Source: Palsa-1447 sp964509885 (GTDB taxonomy: Bacteria; Verrucomicrobiota; Verrucomicrobiia; Opitutales; Opitutaceae). Taken from it: DNA of 60,300 nt. The notes under the pieces were generated by a model. The model was not told where the DNA came from and did not search any database. It saw only the letters and a program-made list of their open reading frames with translations. Each line of letters opens with the position of its first letter. Position 1 is the first letter of the stretch. This document shows positions 16,966 through 24,886 of this stretch, piece after piece. Position numbers and translations under genes: made by a program. The stretch spans positions 1 through 60,300 of the forward strand of contig CAZDZL010000021.1 in the NCBI GenBank assembly GCA_964509885.1, read 5' to 3'.

Positions 16966-18910
16966 GCAACCTGAGCTGCTCGTCGATGGCCGAGCTCATC
17001 CTGGCGGCAACGGCCGGTTGTAGGGAAATCAGGTCGACGGTCTCGCCCGGATCCGATTTCAGGTCATAGACGGAGTCCGTCAGCTTCGGGATCAGCGGCC
17101 CTCTCAGGTGCCCGTAATACCGGACATACTTCCAGTTGCCCTCGATCATCGCCACCGACCCGACGCTCAGGTCCTTGAACCGGGAATTCTGCTCGAAATT
17201 CATCGAGAATATCGGCCCGGCCAGCGTTTGGCCGTCCATCGCGGGCCTCAGGGACCGGCCCTCGACCGCCCCAACGACGGGAACACCCGCCAGGTCCAGG
17301 AGCGTCGGCATGAGGTCTATCCCCTCCGAAAGGGCGTCGACGCGCTTGCCCGTGGTCTGCCCGGGAACCTTGATCAGCAGCGGCACGTGGATGACATCCT
17401 CGTAGAGCATGGGGCCGGCATGGGTGCCGTAGCGGTGGGAGAAGCTTTCGCCGTGGTCCGAACTGACGACCACCAAAGCCTTTTCGAACTCACCCTGGGC
17501 CTTGAGCCAGTCGATGAAGCCGCCGATGGCGGAATCCATGTAGGCGACCCCCTCGTCATAACGGCCCGCAAACGCCTCGACGCGCGCGTCATCGAGGGGG
17601 GAGCTGAAGAAATTGTTGATCGGGCTCGAATCGTAGCGGGTGCGCATCATCGGGCCCTGGGTGAACCTCCCGAGAAACGGGGCAGGCGCGGCATAGGGAC
17701 TGTGAGGGCGCATCACATGGACCCAGAGAAACAGGGGGCGCGTGGGGTCGCGGGCTGCGATCAGCCTCCGGGCCTGGAAAAACGCGGGCTCGAGCGCGTT
17801 CTGGTCCGTCATCGACCAGATGTGCGCGGTGATGGCGAACCGGTCTATGACCTTTATGGTCGTTATGAAGGCGCCGAGCTCGGTGACCGGCACGAAATGG
17901 GGAAACCGGGTGCACATCACGGACGAGATGACAGGGCCGGTATAGTGGGTCTGCGCGAAGGCCGCCGTGTCCAGCCACCTGTCGCTCTGGTTGAGGAACG
18001 GCGCCGCCAGCGAGTTGGTCCAGACGGCGTCCGTCTGGTAGCCGGCCCTCTTGAGGCGCGCCACAAGGCTGTCGTCCGCAATCTCCGTGCTCACCCTGCC
18101 GAGGAACTGGTTCGCGCGGTGCGTCCAGGGCCGGACCCCGTTAATGAACGAGTTGACCGACGCCGTCGTGAAGTTGCTGTTGGCATAGTAACGGGTGAAC
18201 ACGTCCGATTCCTTCGCGAAAACATCGAGGTTCGGGGTGGTGGGCCGCGCATAGCCGAGGAAGGAGGCGTGATCGGCGGCGAAGGCGTCCGCCGTCACGA
18301 GGATGACGTCGGGATGGCCCTTCGGCTCTCGCCCGTCCGCTGGGCCGGTCCGCGGCGGCGCGGGCGCGAGGCCCAAGGCGATGCAGACAAGGGGCGCGGC
18401 GGCGGCCACCAAGAGTCCGCAGGCCGAAAGCCAGACCGCCATCCGCTGGACAATCCGCCTCTCGGCAACATCGCGGAAGGCGGCGACGGCGGAGCCTGCC
18501 AGCACCAAGGCAAGCACCCAGTTCTGGTTCCGGGTCAGCCACTCGTCGATAACGGCATTGTGGATCCCTATCCACAGCTTCGCGGCGCGGACGAGCGCGA
18601 CGACGATGAGCGAGAGCGAGAGCCACATGGCCATCCCGAGGACGAGGGGCGACGATTTCCTGCGCGCCAGCGCCGCCATGCACAGGGCGGCCCCCGTCGC
18701 GAGAATGCCAATGACCAGTCCAAACACGGCATAGAAAAGCCAGGCCCAACCCCAGACGGGAAGCAGCTCGACGGGTCGCAGGAACATCAGGTACCCGTCG
18801 ACCGCCAGCAGGAAATCGATCGGCAGCACGACGCCGACTACGGCCGCGATCACCATCCCCACCGCCCTGACGCATGCGTTATTCCCAAGCCTCGGTCGTG
18901 AGCCTGTCAT
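16946..18910 (-). CDS. Membrane alkaline-phosphatase-superfamily enzyme (sulfatase fold, Thr nucleophile)
   Basis: The protein has 654 residues: about five N-terminal membrane helices (14-180) followed by a periplasmic catalytic domain. Metal-binding landmarks are VTADAF at 205-210, WVHVMRPHSPY at 396-406 and DHGESF at 485-490. In true sulfatases the nucleophile motif is C/S-x-P-S-R. Here the matching segment reads TTASV at 248-252, so a formylglycine nucleophile is absent and Thr248 takes its place, as in phosphotransferase and phosphodiesterase members such as LtaS- and EptA-like enzymes. It may therefore transfer or remove a phospho-group on the glycan and not desulfate it (inference). It overlaps the small YIDP protein by ATGA and the sulfotransferase by 20 bases. 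Confidence 0.85.
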   Translation of the reverse strand: MTGSRPRLGNNACVRAVGMVIAAVVGVVLPIDFLLAVDGYLMFLRPVELLPVWGWAWLFYAVFGLVIGILATGAALCMAALARRKSSPLVLGMAMWLSLSLIVVALVRAAKLWIGIHNAVIDEWLTRNQNWVLALVLAGSAVAAFRDVAERRIVQRMAVWLSACGLLVAAAAPLVCIALGLAPAPPRTGPADGREPKGHPDVILVTADAFAADHASFLGYARPTTPNLDVFAKESDVFTRYYANSNFTTASVNSFINGVRPWTHRANQFLGRVSTEIADDSLVARLKRAGYQTDAVWTNSLAAPFLNQSDRWLDTAAFAQTHYTGPVISSVMCTRFPHFVPVTELGAFITTIKVIDRFAITAHIWSMTDQNALEPAFFQARRLIAARDPTRPLFLWVHVMRPHSPYAAPAPFLGRFTQGPMMRTRYDSSPINNFFSSPLDDARVEAFAGRYDEGVAYMDSAIGGFIDWLKAQGEFEKALVVVSSDHGESFSHRYGTHAGPMLYEDVIHVPLLIKVPGQTTGKRVDALSEGIDLMPTLLDLAGVPVVGAVEGRSLRPAMDGQTLAGPIFSMNFEQNSRFKDLSVGSVAMIEGNWKYVRYYGHLRGPLIPKLTDSVYDLKSDPGETVDLISLQPAVAARMSSAIDEQLRLHEKSPR

Positions 18911-19104
18911 TTGGGGTCTTCAGGCTTCTTGTCCTTGGGGCCAAACATCCGCCTGAAGAGGGCTACCGTTTTCCTTCTCAGGACCAAGAACGCGCCGCTG
19001 ATTGCGACAAAGACGGGAAAGAGCAGTTGGAAAAGCCAACCCCCGGCGTTGGGGTCGATGTATCCAACAAACACGCGACTGAGATGGAAGGTGACGAGGT
19101 GCAT
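18907..19104 (-). CDS. Small single-pass membrane protein with YIDP motif
   Basis: This 65-residue protein has YIDPNAGGWLFQLLF at 15-29 running into one membrane helix (about 22-43) and a short, highly charged C-terminus. Small proteins with a Y(I/L)DPG(S/T)G-like motif directly upstream of sulfatase/phosphatase-superfamily membrane enzymes recur in polysaccharide loci. I recognise the pattern but know no proven function. The ATGA overlap (18907-18910) with the enzyme gene suggests a stoichiometric partner or assembly factor. It is the first gene of the 14-gene run. Confidence 0.75.
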   Translation of the reverse strand: MHLVTFHLSRVFVGYIDPNAGGWLFQLLFPVFVAISGAFLVLRRKTVALFRRMFGPKDKKPEDPK

Positions 19105-19221
19105 CCTACACCTCGCGGAATATTGGCGGACAGAGGCGAATGCAAACGATTAGGAGCTGCCCGGTTCCGTGGTGCGTTTTCCCGCCGCCGCGCGCATTCC
19201 ACGCTCCTGTGGACGCGGGTT

Positions 19222-19243
19222 TCCGTATCCGTGCGGATCCGGA
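19222..19243. promoter_or_regulatory. Inverted repeat in the divergent intergenic region
   Basis: Between the divergent operons starting at 19104 (minus) and 19323 (plus) lies a dyad with two 10-base arms (19222-19231 and 19234-19243). Nine of ten positions pair around a 2-base centre. Its size and position fit a regulator binding site, but GC-rich DNA produces dyads by chance and I cannot place clear promoters around it. Confidence 0.3.
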
Positions 19244-19322
19244 ACGGACGTTGACGTGCGCTGCACCGCAGCGGCCGATTCATCCTTGCTCCCTCTGGGT
19301 TACGGCGTTTCATCGGTGGGGC

Positions 19323-20783
19323 ATGACCTCCCCCGCTTCCGCTTCGTCCGGTGCCTCAGCGCCCACCGCCGAGAGGAACGCTCGCGAAAACGGCGGCGAT
19401 TCGTTCGAGACGGGGGATGCGCGCGAGGTGTTTGTGCGGATCTGGCGCGGGCTGGCGCCCACCCTGGGATTGACCTTGGCCGGGCTGGCCCTGGGCGTCC
19501 TGGTCTGCCTCGCGGCGGGTTCCTTCGACTCCTCGTCGACGTCGATGCGCGTCAGCTTTTCCTTCAAGAGCTTCGCCAGGGGCGAATACCCGGACCACTC
19601 CAAGTTCCAGCCCGACGACCTGCGCGCCCCAGATGTGATCGCCGCGGCGCTCAAGCGCCAGGGACTCGATTCCTCCGAGGATTTCCAGGGGAAGATCCGG
19701 GCGGCGCTGACCGTCGAGGGCGTCATCTCCCCGATCGTCATCAAGGAGCGAGACCGCCTCAGGGCTGCGGGCCAGAGCCCCCCGCCCTACCTGCCCGACG
19801 AATTCCTCATCACCTTGACGTTGCCGCGAAAATTCCCGCTGAGCGCGCGCCAGCGGGAGCTGCTCCTCTCACAGATCGCGAGCTCCTACGAGGAGAAGTT
19901 CCAGACCACCTACGCGGAGGTGCCGGAGGGATTCGGGAGCGCGTTCGACTCGCTCAGCAAGGCGGACTATTTCGAGTATGAGCTGATCCTCGACAAGGAG
20001 GTGGAGAACATAATGAACTACGTCGTCCAGCAGCTCGACCAGGCGAAGACGTTCCGTTCCCCGACGACAAACCTGTCGTTCAACGACCTGCGGCGCCAGA
20101 CGGACATCTTCTCCCAGATACAGCTGAGCGAGACGCTGGGGCTGATCCGACAGAACGGCCTTTCGAGCGACCGCGCGATGGCGATGGTGAAGATGGACTA
20201 TTACCTGCGCACCCTGCAGGACCAGGAGCAGCTCGCCGTCGAGGAGGAGAAGGTGATCGACGAGCTCCTCGCAAAGACGACGGAGCGCTCGCAGAACTAC
20301 GTTCTGGGAATCAAGTCACAGGCCAACCAGCAGAGGCCCGAGACACCCGTGCTCGACCAGGGGTTGATCGACTCCCTGCTCGCGAATGACGCCACGAATT
20401 TCCTTGTGCGCCAGGCGCTCGACGCCGGCCTCAAGGTCAAGCGCGTCCAGGCTGACGAGGCCCGCCTCCTCGAGCGGCGAAAGAGCATGGAGCAGTTCCT
20501 CAAGAGCAACAGCGAGGACCAGTCGGCCATCAGCGCCCGCGTGAAGGCCTCGCTCAAAGTCCTCGAGGCCGCGTACAAGGACCTCATCTCGAACATCCGA
20601 AGGACCCAGGTCGATTTCGCAAGGCAGCAGTTCGCCGACGCGATCCAGGTCACCATGCAGCCCACGACGGGCAGCGTCTACAAGCCCCTCGCCTTCGCGG
20701 GTGTCGTGGGCGCATTCATTGGATTCTGCGTGGGAGTCGGCCTGAGCCTCATCGGCATCTACCTGGGCTCGCGTAGGAACTAG
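19323..20783 (+). CDS. Wzz-like chain-length/polysaccharide co-polymerase membrane protein
   Basis: The protein has 486 residues. Two membrane helices, at about 44-66 and 455-482, bracket a long, charged, largely helical periplasmic region with strong coiled-coil character at about 290-440. This is the two-helix layout of Wzz-type polysaccharide co-polymerases that set chain length together with Wzy. No C-terminal tyrosine kinase domain is present. It is longer than typical Wzz (about 330 residues) and closer to ABC- or exopolysaccharide-associated members. I start at 19323, behind a GGTGGGG ribosome site; a start at 19140 would add a low-complexity leader through the divergent promoter region. 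Confidence 0.75.
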   Translation: MTSPASASSGASAPTAERNARENGGDSFETGDAREVFVRIWRGLAPTLGLTLAGLALGVLVCLAAGSFDSSSTSMRVSFSFKSFARGEYPDHSKFQPDDLRAPDVIAAALKRQGLDSSEDFQGKIRAALTVEGVISPIVIKERDRLRAAGQSPPPYLPDEFLITLTLPRKFPLSARQRELLLSQIASSYEEKFQTTYAEVPEGFGSAFDSLSKADYFEYELILDKEVENIMNYVVQQLDQAKTFRSPTTNLSFNDLRRQTDIFSQIQLSETLGLIRQNGLSSDRAMAMVKMDYYLRTLQDQEQLAVEEEKVIDELLAKTTERSQNYVLGIKSQANQQRPETPVLDQGLIDSLLANDATNFLVRQALDAGLKVKRVQADEARLLERRKSMEQFLKSNSEDQSAISARVKASLKVLEAAYKDLISNIRRTQVDFARQQFADAIQVTMQPTTGSVYKPLAFAGVVGAFIGFCVGVGLSLIGIYLGSRRN

Positions 20784-20846
20784 GTCGCGCGCGCCCGGCG
20801 GCGGCGCCCAGACAGGATCTTGTTTTGACAGCGCTTCGCCTTCGGC

Positions 20847-22433
20847 TTGGTCTTCGCAGTGGATTCAATCCTGAGGTCCCCGCTCCGGGCGCAAGCCACT
20901 CGCGCAGGCCATGGCGCGGCGCGCCGCGCCGTCCTCGACACCGCATTCCTGCTGGTCTGCCTGCGTTTCCAGATCGCCTCGGCCCGATCGGCGGGTCCGG
21001 AACTCGGCCCGGCGCTGCTGCTCGGCACCGCGGCCTTTGTGCTCGGAGCGTGGAACCCCCCCGCGGCGCTGTTTGCCTTCACGCTGGCCGTGCCTCTTCT
21101 CATCGGCGTCGAGGTCGACAGCCTCGTTGAATGCGCATCACCCCTCGGGACCGTTTTTTCGGCGATGTGGATGGGTATGACGGTTTTTGCGCTCCTGCGG
21201 CGCGCGGGGCGCGCGCCCGCGGCAAGGGCCGGTTCCGCCGGCCAGTCGGTTGGGCCCATCCCGGACACCCCCGATTTGTCACCGGCTTTCCTGGTCTCGG
21301 ACCTTCTGGTCGTCGCCGTACTGCTTTCTCTTGGCTGGCAGCTGTGGAGGCATCGGGACGCCGCCGGGCTGTGGCCGGCGCTCTTCGACCGCCCCGTCTT
21401 CGGGTTCGGCGAGCCCATGTACTTCCTCACGTCGGCCTTTCTTTGGCTCCAGGGCCTGTTCTTTTTCAAGAGCATCCTCGGGGTGTGGTCCGGGCGCTGC
21501 GGCGCCGAGGGAGACGGCGGGCGCCGCGATGGGCCCTGGGTGGTCCCGTTCCTCGCGGCCACGGCCGCGACCATGGCGGCCTTTGTGTTCGTGCAGCTCG
21601 TCCTCCATGTTCCGGAGGGCTGGACGGGCGCGGGCTTCCAGGCTCCCTACGAGGACATAAGCTCGTTTGGAAGCATAGGCGTGGCCGTCTTCATTTTCGC
21701 CGCGTCGACCCTACGCGCGATGCCGCCGCCCAGGCTGGCGGCCAGTGTCGCCGCATGCGGGGTCCTGCTCTCCCTGGTTGTCCTGTCCTGGTCGCGCGCC
21801 GCATGGCTGGCGGGGCTCGTGTTTCTCCTCCTGGTCGCTTTCTGCCGACTTTCCTGGAAATGGGCGGCGTCCTCTTTGATCGGCCTTGTCGCCACTGTCG
21901 CCCTGATCAACGCGGTCGCGAGAAACGCGCCCCAGCCGGAGCAGCCCTACCTCGCGCGCCTGGCGGCGCTGGCGCGAATTGAGAGTCCGCTCAACAAGGA
22001 TCCCGTGCGCCTGAACCTCTACCGGAAGGCAGCGGCGATGATCGAGAGGCGACCCCTGACGGGACACGGCATCGGATCCTTCTACAGGGAGTCCGTCGCC
22101 TTTGCCCCGCCCGACGATCCCCACGGGAGCGAGCCCGAGTTCGCGCACAACGCCATCCTGCAGGTCGCCGCCGAGCTCGGCCTGCCGGCGGCGGCGGCCC
22201 TCGCGGCCCTGACCGCTTGGGGCCTCTGGCGGGGGATCGGGACGTGGCTCGCCGGGCGTCCGCAGCGGCCCGCCGTGCTTGCGCTGGGCACCGCGCTTTC
22301 CCTCGGCGCCTACCTCCAGACGCAGATGACCGCGAATTCCCTGAACGTCTATGCCAGCAACCAGTTCTTCTTCTGGTTCCTGCTGGCCGCGCTGCTCGCC
22401 ACGGGCGCGGGGGCCCCTAGGACATCAGGCTGA
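20847..22433 (+). CDS. O-antigen ligase/polymerase-like membrane protein (Wzy_C family)
   Basis: The reading frame gives up to 528 residues with about 10-12 membrane helices. The family signature lies in the C-terminal periplasmic loop: RRPLTGHGIGSFY, then FAHNAILQVAAELGLPA. This is the H-N-x-x-L-x-x-x-x-E-x-G pattern of WaaL and related ligases or polymerases, which transfer lipid-linked glycans to lipid A core or to other acceptors. The start is uncertain: no ATG is available near the N-terminus, so a TTG at 20847 or GTG at 20859 is used, without a clear ribosome site. It follows the Wzz-like gene. Its last 17 bases overlap the convergent methyltransferase gene. Confidence 0.8.
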   Translation: MVFAVDSILRSPLRAQATRAGHGAARRAVLDTAFLLVCLRFQIASARSAGPELGPALLLGTAAFVLGAWNPPAALFAFTLAVPLLIGVEVDSLVECASPLGTVFSAMWMGMTVFALLRRAGRAPAARAGSAGQSVGPIPDTPDLSPAFLVSDLLVVAVLLSLGWQLWRHRDAAGLWPALFDRPVFGFGEPMYFLTSAFLWLQGLFFFKSILGVWSGRCGAEGDGGRRDGPWVVPFLAATAATMAAFVFVQLVLHVPEGWTGAGFQAPYEDISSFGSIGVAVFIFAASTLRAMPPPRLAASVAACGVLLSLVVLSWSRAAWLAGLVFLLLVAFCRLSWKWAASSLIGLVATVALINAVARNAPQPEQPYLARLAALARIESPLNKDPVRLNLYRKAAAMIERRPLTGHGIGSFYRESVAFAPPDDPHGSEPEFAHNAILQVAAELGLPAAAALAALTAWGLWRGIGTWLAGRPQRPAVLALGTALSLGAYLQTQMTANSLNVYASNQFFFWFLLAALLATGAGAPRTSG

Positions 22434-23601
22434 GAATCGGATTCGTGAGCGCGAGGCGCCCGCGGATCACCTGGACGATCTCGCGCTCGAAGGCGCCGGA
22501 GCCGATCACAATCGCCTCCGTCCGCCCGCCGATGTCCCCGGGCCGGAGGATGGCGCGTCCCGCGAGTTGCTCGCCCTGAAGGTGGGGATTCGAGTCGATG
22601 AAGGCGACGATGTTCGCCCTGCCGAGTGTCGTCGTGGCCAGAAGGCGGCGCGTGAAGGCGCCCGCGCCCCATACGAGCACGGGGTCGCCCTTCAGGACGA
22701 TCGCCTCGATCTTCGCCGCGATCGCCCTTTCACGCTCCCTCGAGGCATCGACGTAGCGCCTGAGCGACGCCTCCGTCACGCCGTCGAAGGCGGGCGTCAC
22801 GCCGGCGCCGGCCGAATATAGACCGGCCAGGACCGGCTCCGTGACGCCCTCGCGCCATTCGACGCTGGAGCGCCATTCGCGGACCGGCGCAAGCCCAGAT
22901 CCCGCCAGCAGCCGGTTGAGCGACAGGGACGAGAAGAAATTCACATGCTCCATGCTGAACTGCTGGAAGGGGGCGTTGCTCGCCCCGGCCAGCCCCTCGA
23001 CGTCGGGTACCGCGGCATAGAGGGCGCCGCCGGGCGCCAGCAGGCCGGCGACGCCGGCGACGGCCTTCGCCACGTCGCGGACATGCTCGAGGACGCCGAC
23101 CATGAGGATGAGGTCGAACCGCCCGTCCAGCTCGGCGAGCCGGGCCAGCGTCAGGACCCTGACATCCACGCCGTGGAGCCGGAGCGCGGCGGAGGCGCAC
23201 GCCGGGGACGGGTCGACACCGAGGAGGCTCGTGAAGCCCAGGCGCTTGAGGACCGAGAGCAGGCCCCCGGTGGCGCAGCCTATGTCCAGGATGCGCGCCC
23301 CGGGGCCGGGCACGTGAGGCGCCACCTGGCCCGCGATCGCCTCATACCGCCCAAAATCATACGGGGATTCGGCGCCGCCCGACCCCTCGAAGCCGTATTT
23401 TGAATGCTCGGCGTAGTGGCGGTCCAGCTCGCCCTGGGACGGGATCCGGTCCGCAAAGCCCGCGCCGCACGCCCCGCAGACGACGACATCATAGCCGTCG
23501 CCGAGCAGGCCGTCACGGAATTCGGGACGGAACACGCGGCTGCGGGGGCCGGCGCTCCCGCACACGGGGCAGGGTCGCGGTCCATGGGGTGCGTGGGTCA
23601 T
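22417..23601 (-). CDS. Sugar C-methyltransferase-like protein (Zn motif, SAM domain, C-terminal Rossmann)
   Basis: This 394-residue protein has three parts. An N-terminal zinc knuckle has Cys11, Cys14, Cys42 and Cys45. A SAM domain carries DIGCATGGL at 106-114, and a C-terminal nucleotide-binding-like domain carries GAGAFTRRLL near 316-325. This is the arrangement of the TylC3/NovU class of NDP-sugar 3-C-methyltransferases, which act on 4-keto-6-deoxy sugars. It ends a 10-gene operon with rfbFGH, which makes exactly such 4-keto intermediates, so branching a CDP-sugar is plausible. It overlaps the FkbM gene by ATGA and converges on the ligase-like gene with a 17-base overlap. Confidence 0.8.
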   Translation of the reverse strand: MTHAPHGPRPCPVCGSAGPRSRVFRPEFRDGLLGDGYDVVVCGACGAGFADRIPSQGELDRHYAEHSKYGFEGSGGAESPYDFGRYEAIAGQVAPHVPGPGARILDIGCATGGLLSVLKRLGFTSLLGVDPSPACASAALRLHGVDVRVLTLARLAELDGRFDLILMVGVLEHVRDVAKAVAGVAGLLAPGGALYAAVPDVEGLAGASNAPFQQFSMEHVNFFSSLSLNRLLAGSGLAPVREWRSSVEWREGVTEPVLAGLYSAGAGVTPAFDGVTEASLRRYVDASRERERAIAAKIEAIVLKGDPVLVWGAGAFTRRLLATTTLGRANIVAFIDSNPHLQGEQLAGRAILRPGDIGGRTEAIVIGSGAFEREIVQVIRGRLALTNPILSLMS

Positions 23602-24886
23602 GGCGGGTTAGCGCGCCGATCCGCCGGCACCGCATAGGTGACGAGCTCGAAGCCGTCCTGCTCGTGGAGCCGCAGGTGGGCGCTGTGCCGGGGAAGGACT
23701 CCTCGAAGGAACTCGGGTATCTCCCACAGGTCTGCGGGCCGGTGGTAGATGCAGACGGCCACGACGGGCTGCGCCCGCCGGAGGGTCTCGGCGGCGCCCT
23801 CGAGCGCGGCCATTTCGTCGCCCTCGACGTCCAGCTTGACGAAGCTGGGGTTCTCCCCCGCCAGCAGCTCGTCCAGGGAGGCTACGGGCACCTCCAGCGC
23901 GCCGTTCGCGGACCGTGCCGAGGCGGGGGTGCCGCGCGCGTCAAACCGGGCGAGCCCGGCCGCCCTGCCGAGGGCAGCCTCGTGGACCTGCACGCGCGCA
24001 TCCGCCCGCACTCTCAGCCGCGCCGCGCTGGAAGGGTCCGGCTCGAACGCCCAGGCGCGGGCGAAGCCGGCCGGCAGGCTCGCAAGGGTATCCCCGTCGT
24101 AGGCGCCCCCGTCGACGAGGCGTTCCTGCGCGTTCGGCTGGATCAGGTCGATGGGGAAATACTGCCCCGGCGTGGGATCCTGCGCCGGATGGAAGTCGGC
24201 CCTGAGCCTCCACGCCAGCTGGCCTCGAAACACCTCCCTGGAAGCCTCGTCGCTCCACGCCGCCGCGACCCGGCGCAGGGCGCCGGCTTTCTCGAGGAGC
24301 CTTGAGGGCAGGTCCGCGCCGAAATGAGGCAGCACGCCGGGGAAACGCCACGCGAGGGGAAGAAACGATGTGACCCAGCGACAACCGAGGCCAGCGAGGT
24401 GGCGCTGGCGCGCGGCCATGCCCTCGCCGCCGCCCGGCCTGAGGATCGTGACGACAAAGAGGGCCCTGTCCCCCCAGCGGGCCGCGGCCTCGGCCGGGGC
24501 CACGACGGCGATCCCGTCGACCCTGATGCCGTGAAGCTCCGGGTCACTGTCGGCAAAGGCCAGCGGTTCGACTCCACCCCTTCGGAGCGCNNNNNNNNNN
24601 NNNNNNNNNNNNNNNNNNNNNNNNNNNNNNNNNNNNNNNNNNNNNNNNNNNNNNNNNNNNNNNNNNNNNNNNNNNNNNNNNNNNNNNNNNGCTCCGGGTC
24701 ACTGTCGGCAAAGGCCAGCGGTTCGACTCCACCCCTTCGGAGCGCTGCAAGCACCTTGCGCCCGAGCGTTCCCGCCCCGAAGAGGACGATCCTTCTCTCG
24801 GCGGGGGCGGCCAGCTCGTCGAAGGCCGCCGATTCCCTCGCCCTCGCCTCCTGGACGCCCTCATCCAATAGCTCTGCGGTGGTCAT
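23598..24886 (-). CDS. FkbM-family methyltransferase with N-terminal Rossmann domain (interrupted by an artificial assembly gap)
   Basis: As written the gene is split by 100 Ns flanked by identical 55-bp copies. Removing one copy plus the Ns leaves 1,134 bases, an exact 377-residue frame, so I treat it as one intact gene. Residues 33-65 hold a nucleotide-binding motif (GAGTLG at 37-42). After collapse, DGGAYDGDT lies at 207-215 and KLDVEGDE at 299-306, the FkbM signature. It is probably a sugar or aglycone O-methyltransferase; the extra N-terminal domain resembles the C-terminal domain of the neighbouring C-methyltransferase-like protein. Both ends overlap neighbours by ATGA (24883-24886 and 23598-23601). 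Confidence 0.8.
24536..24745. other. Scaffold gap with identical 55-bp flanks (assembly artefact)
   Basis: Positions 24591-24690 are 100 Ns. The 55 bases before (24536-24590) and after (24691-24745) are identical. The true sequence most likely contains the 55-mer once, and the gap length is a placeholder. An overlap of exactly 55 is what a de Bruijn assembler run at k=55 leaves at adjoining contig ends. Confidence 0.9.

Noticed and set aside
16946..18910. Calling the membrane enzyme a formylglycine sulfatase
   Set aside because: The C/S-x-P-S-R motif is absent; only the superfamily fold is supported.
20784..20846. Terminator between the Wzz-like and ligase-like genes
   Set aside because: Only a 4-bp CGCC/GGCG stem without an adjacent T tract could be found.
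24536..24745. 55-bp direct repeat as a mobile-element target duplication or attachment site
   Set aside because: The copies sit exactly at the edges of an N gap, and the same length recurs at the other gap. Collapse restores the gene, so it is an assembly overlap.
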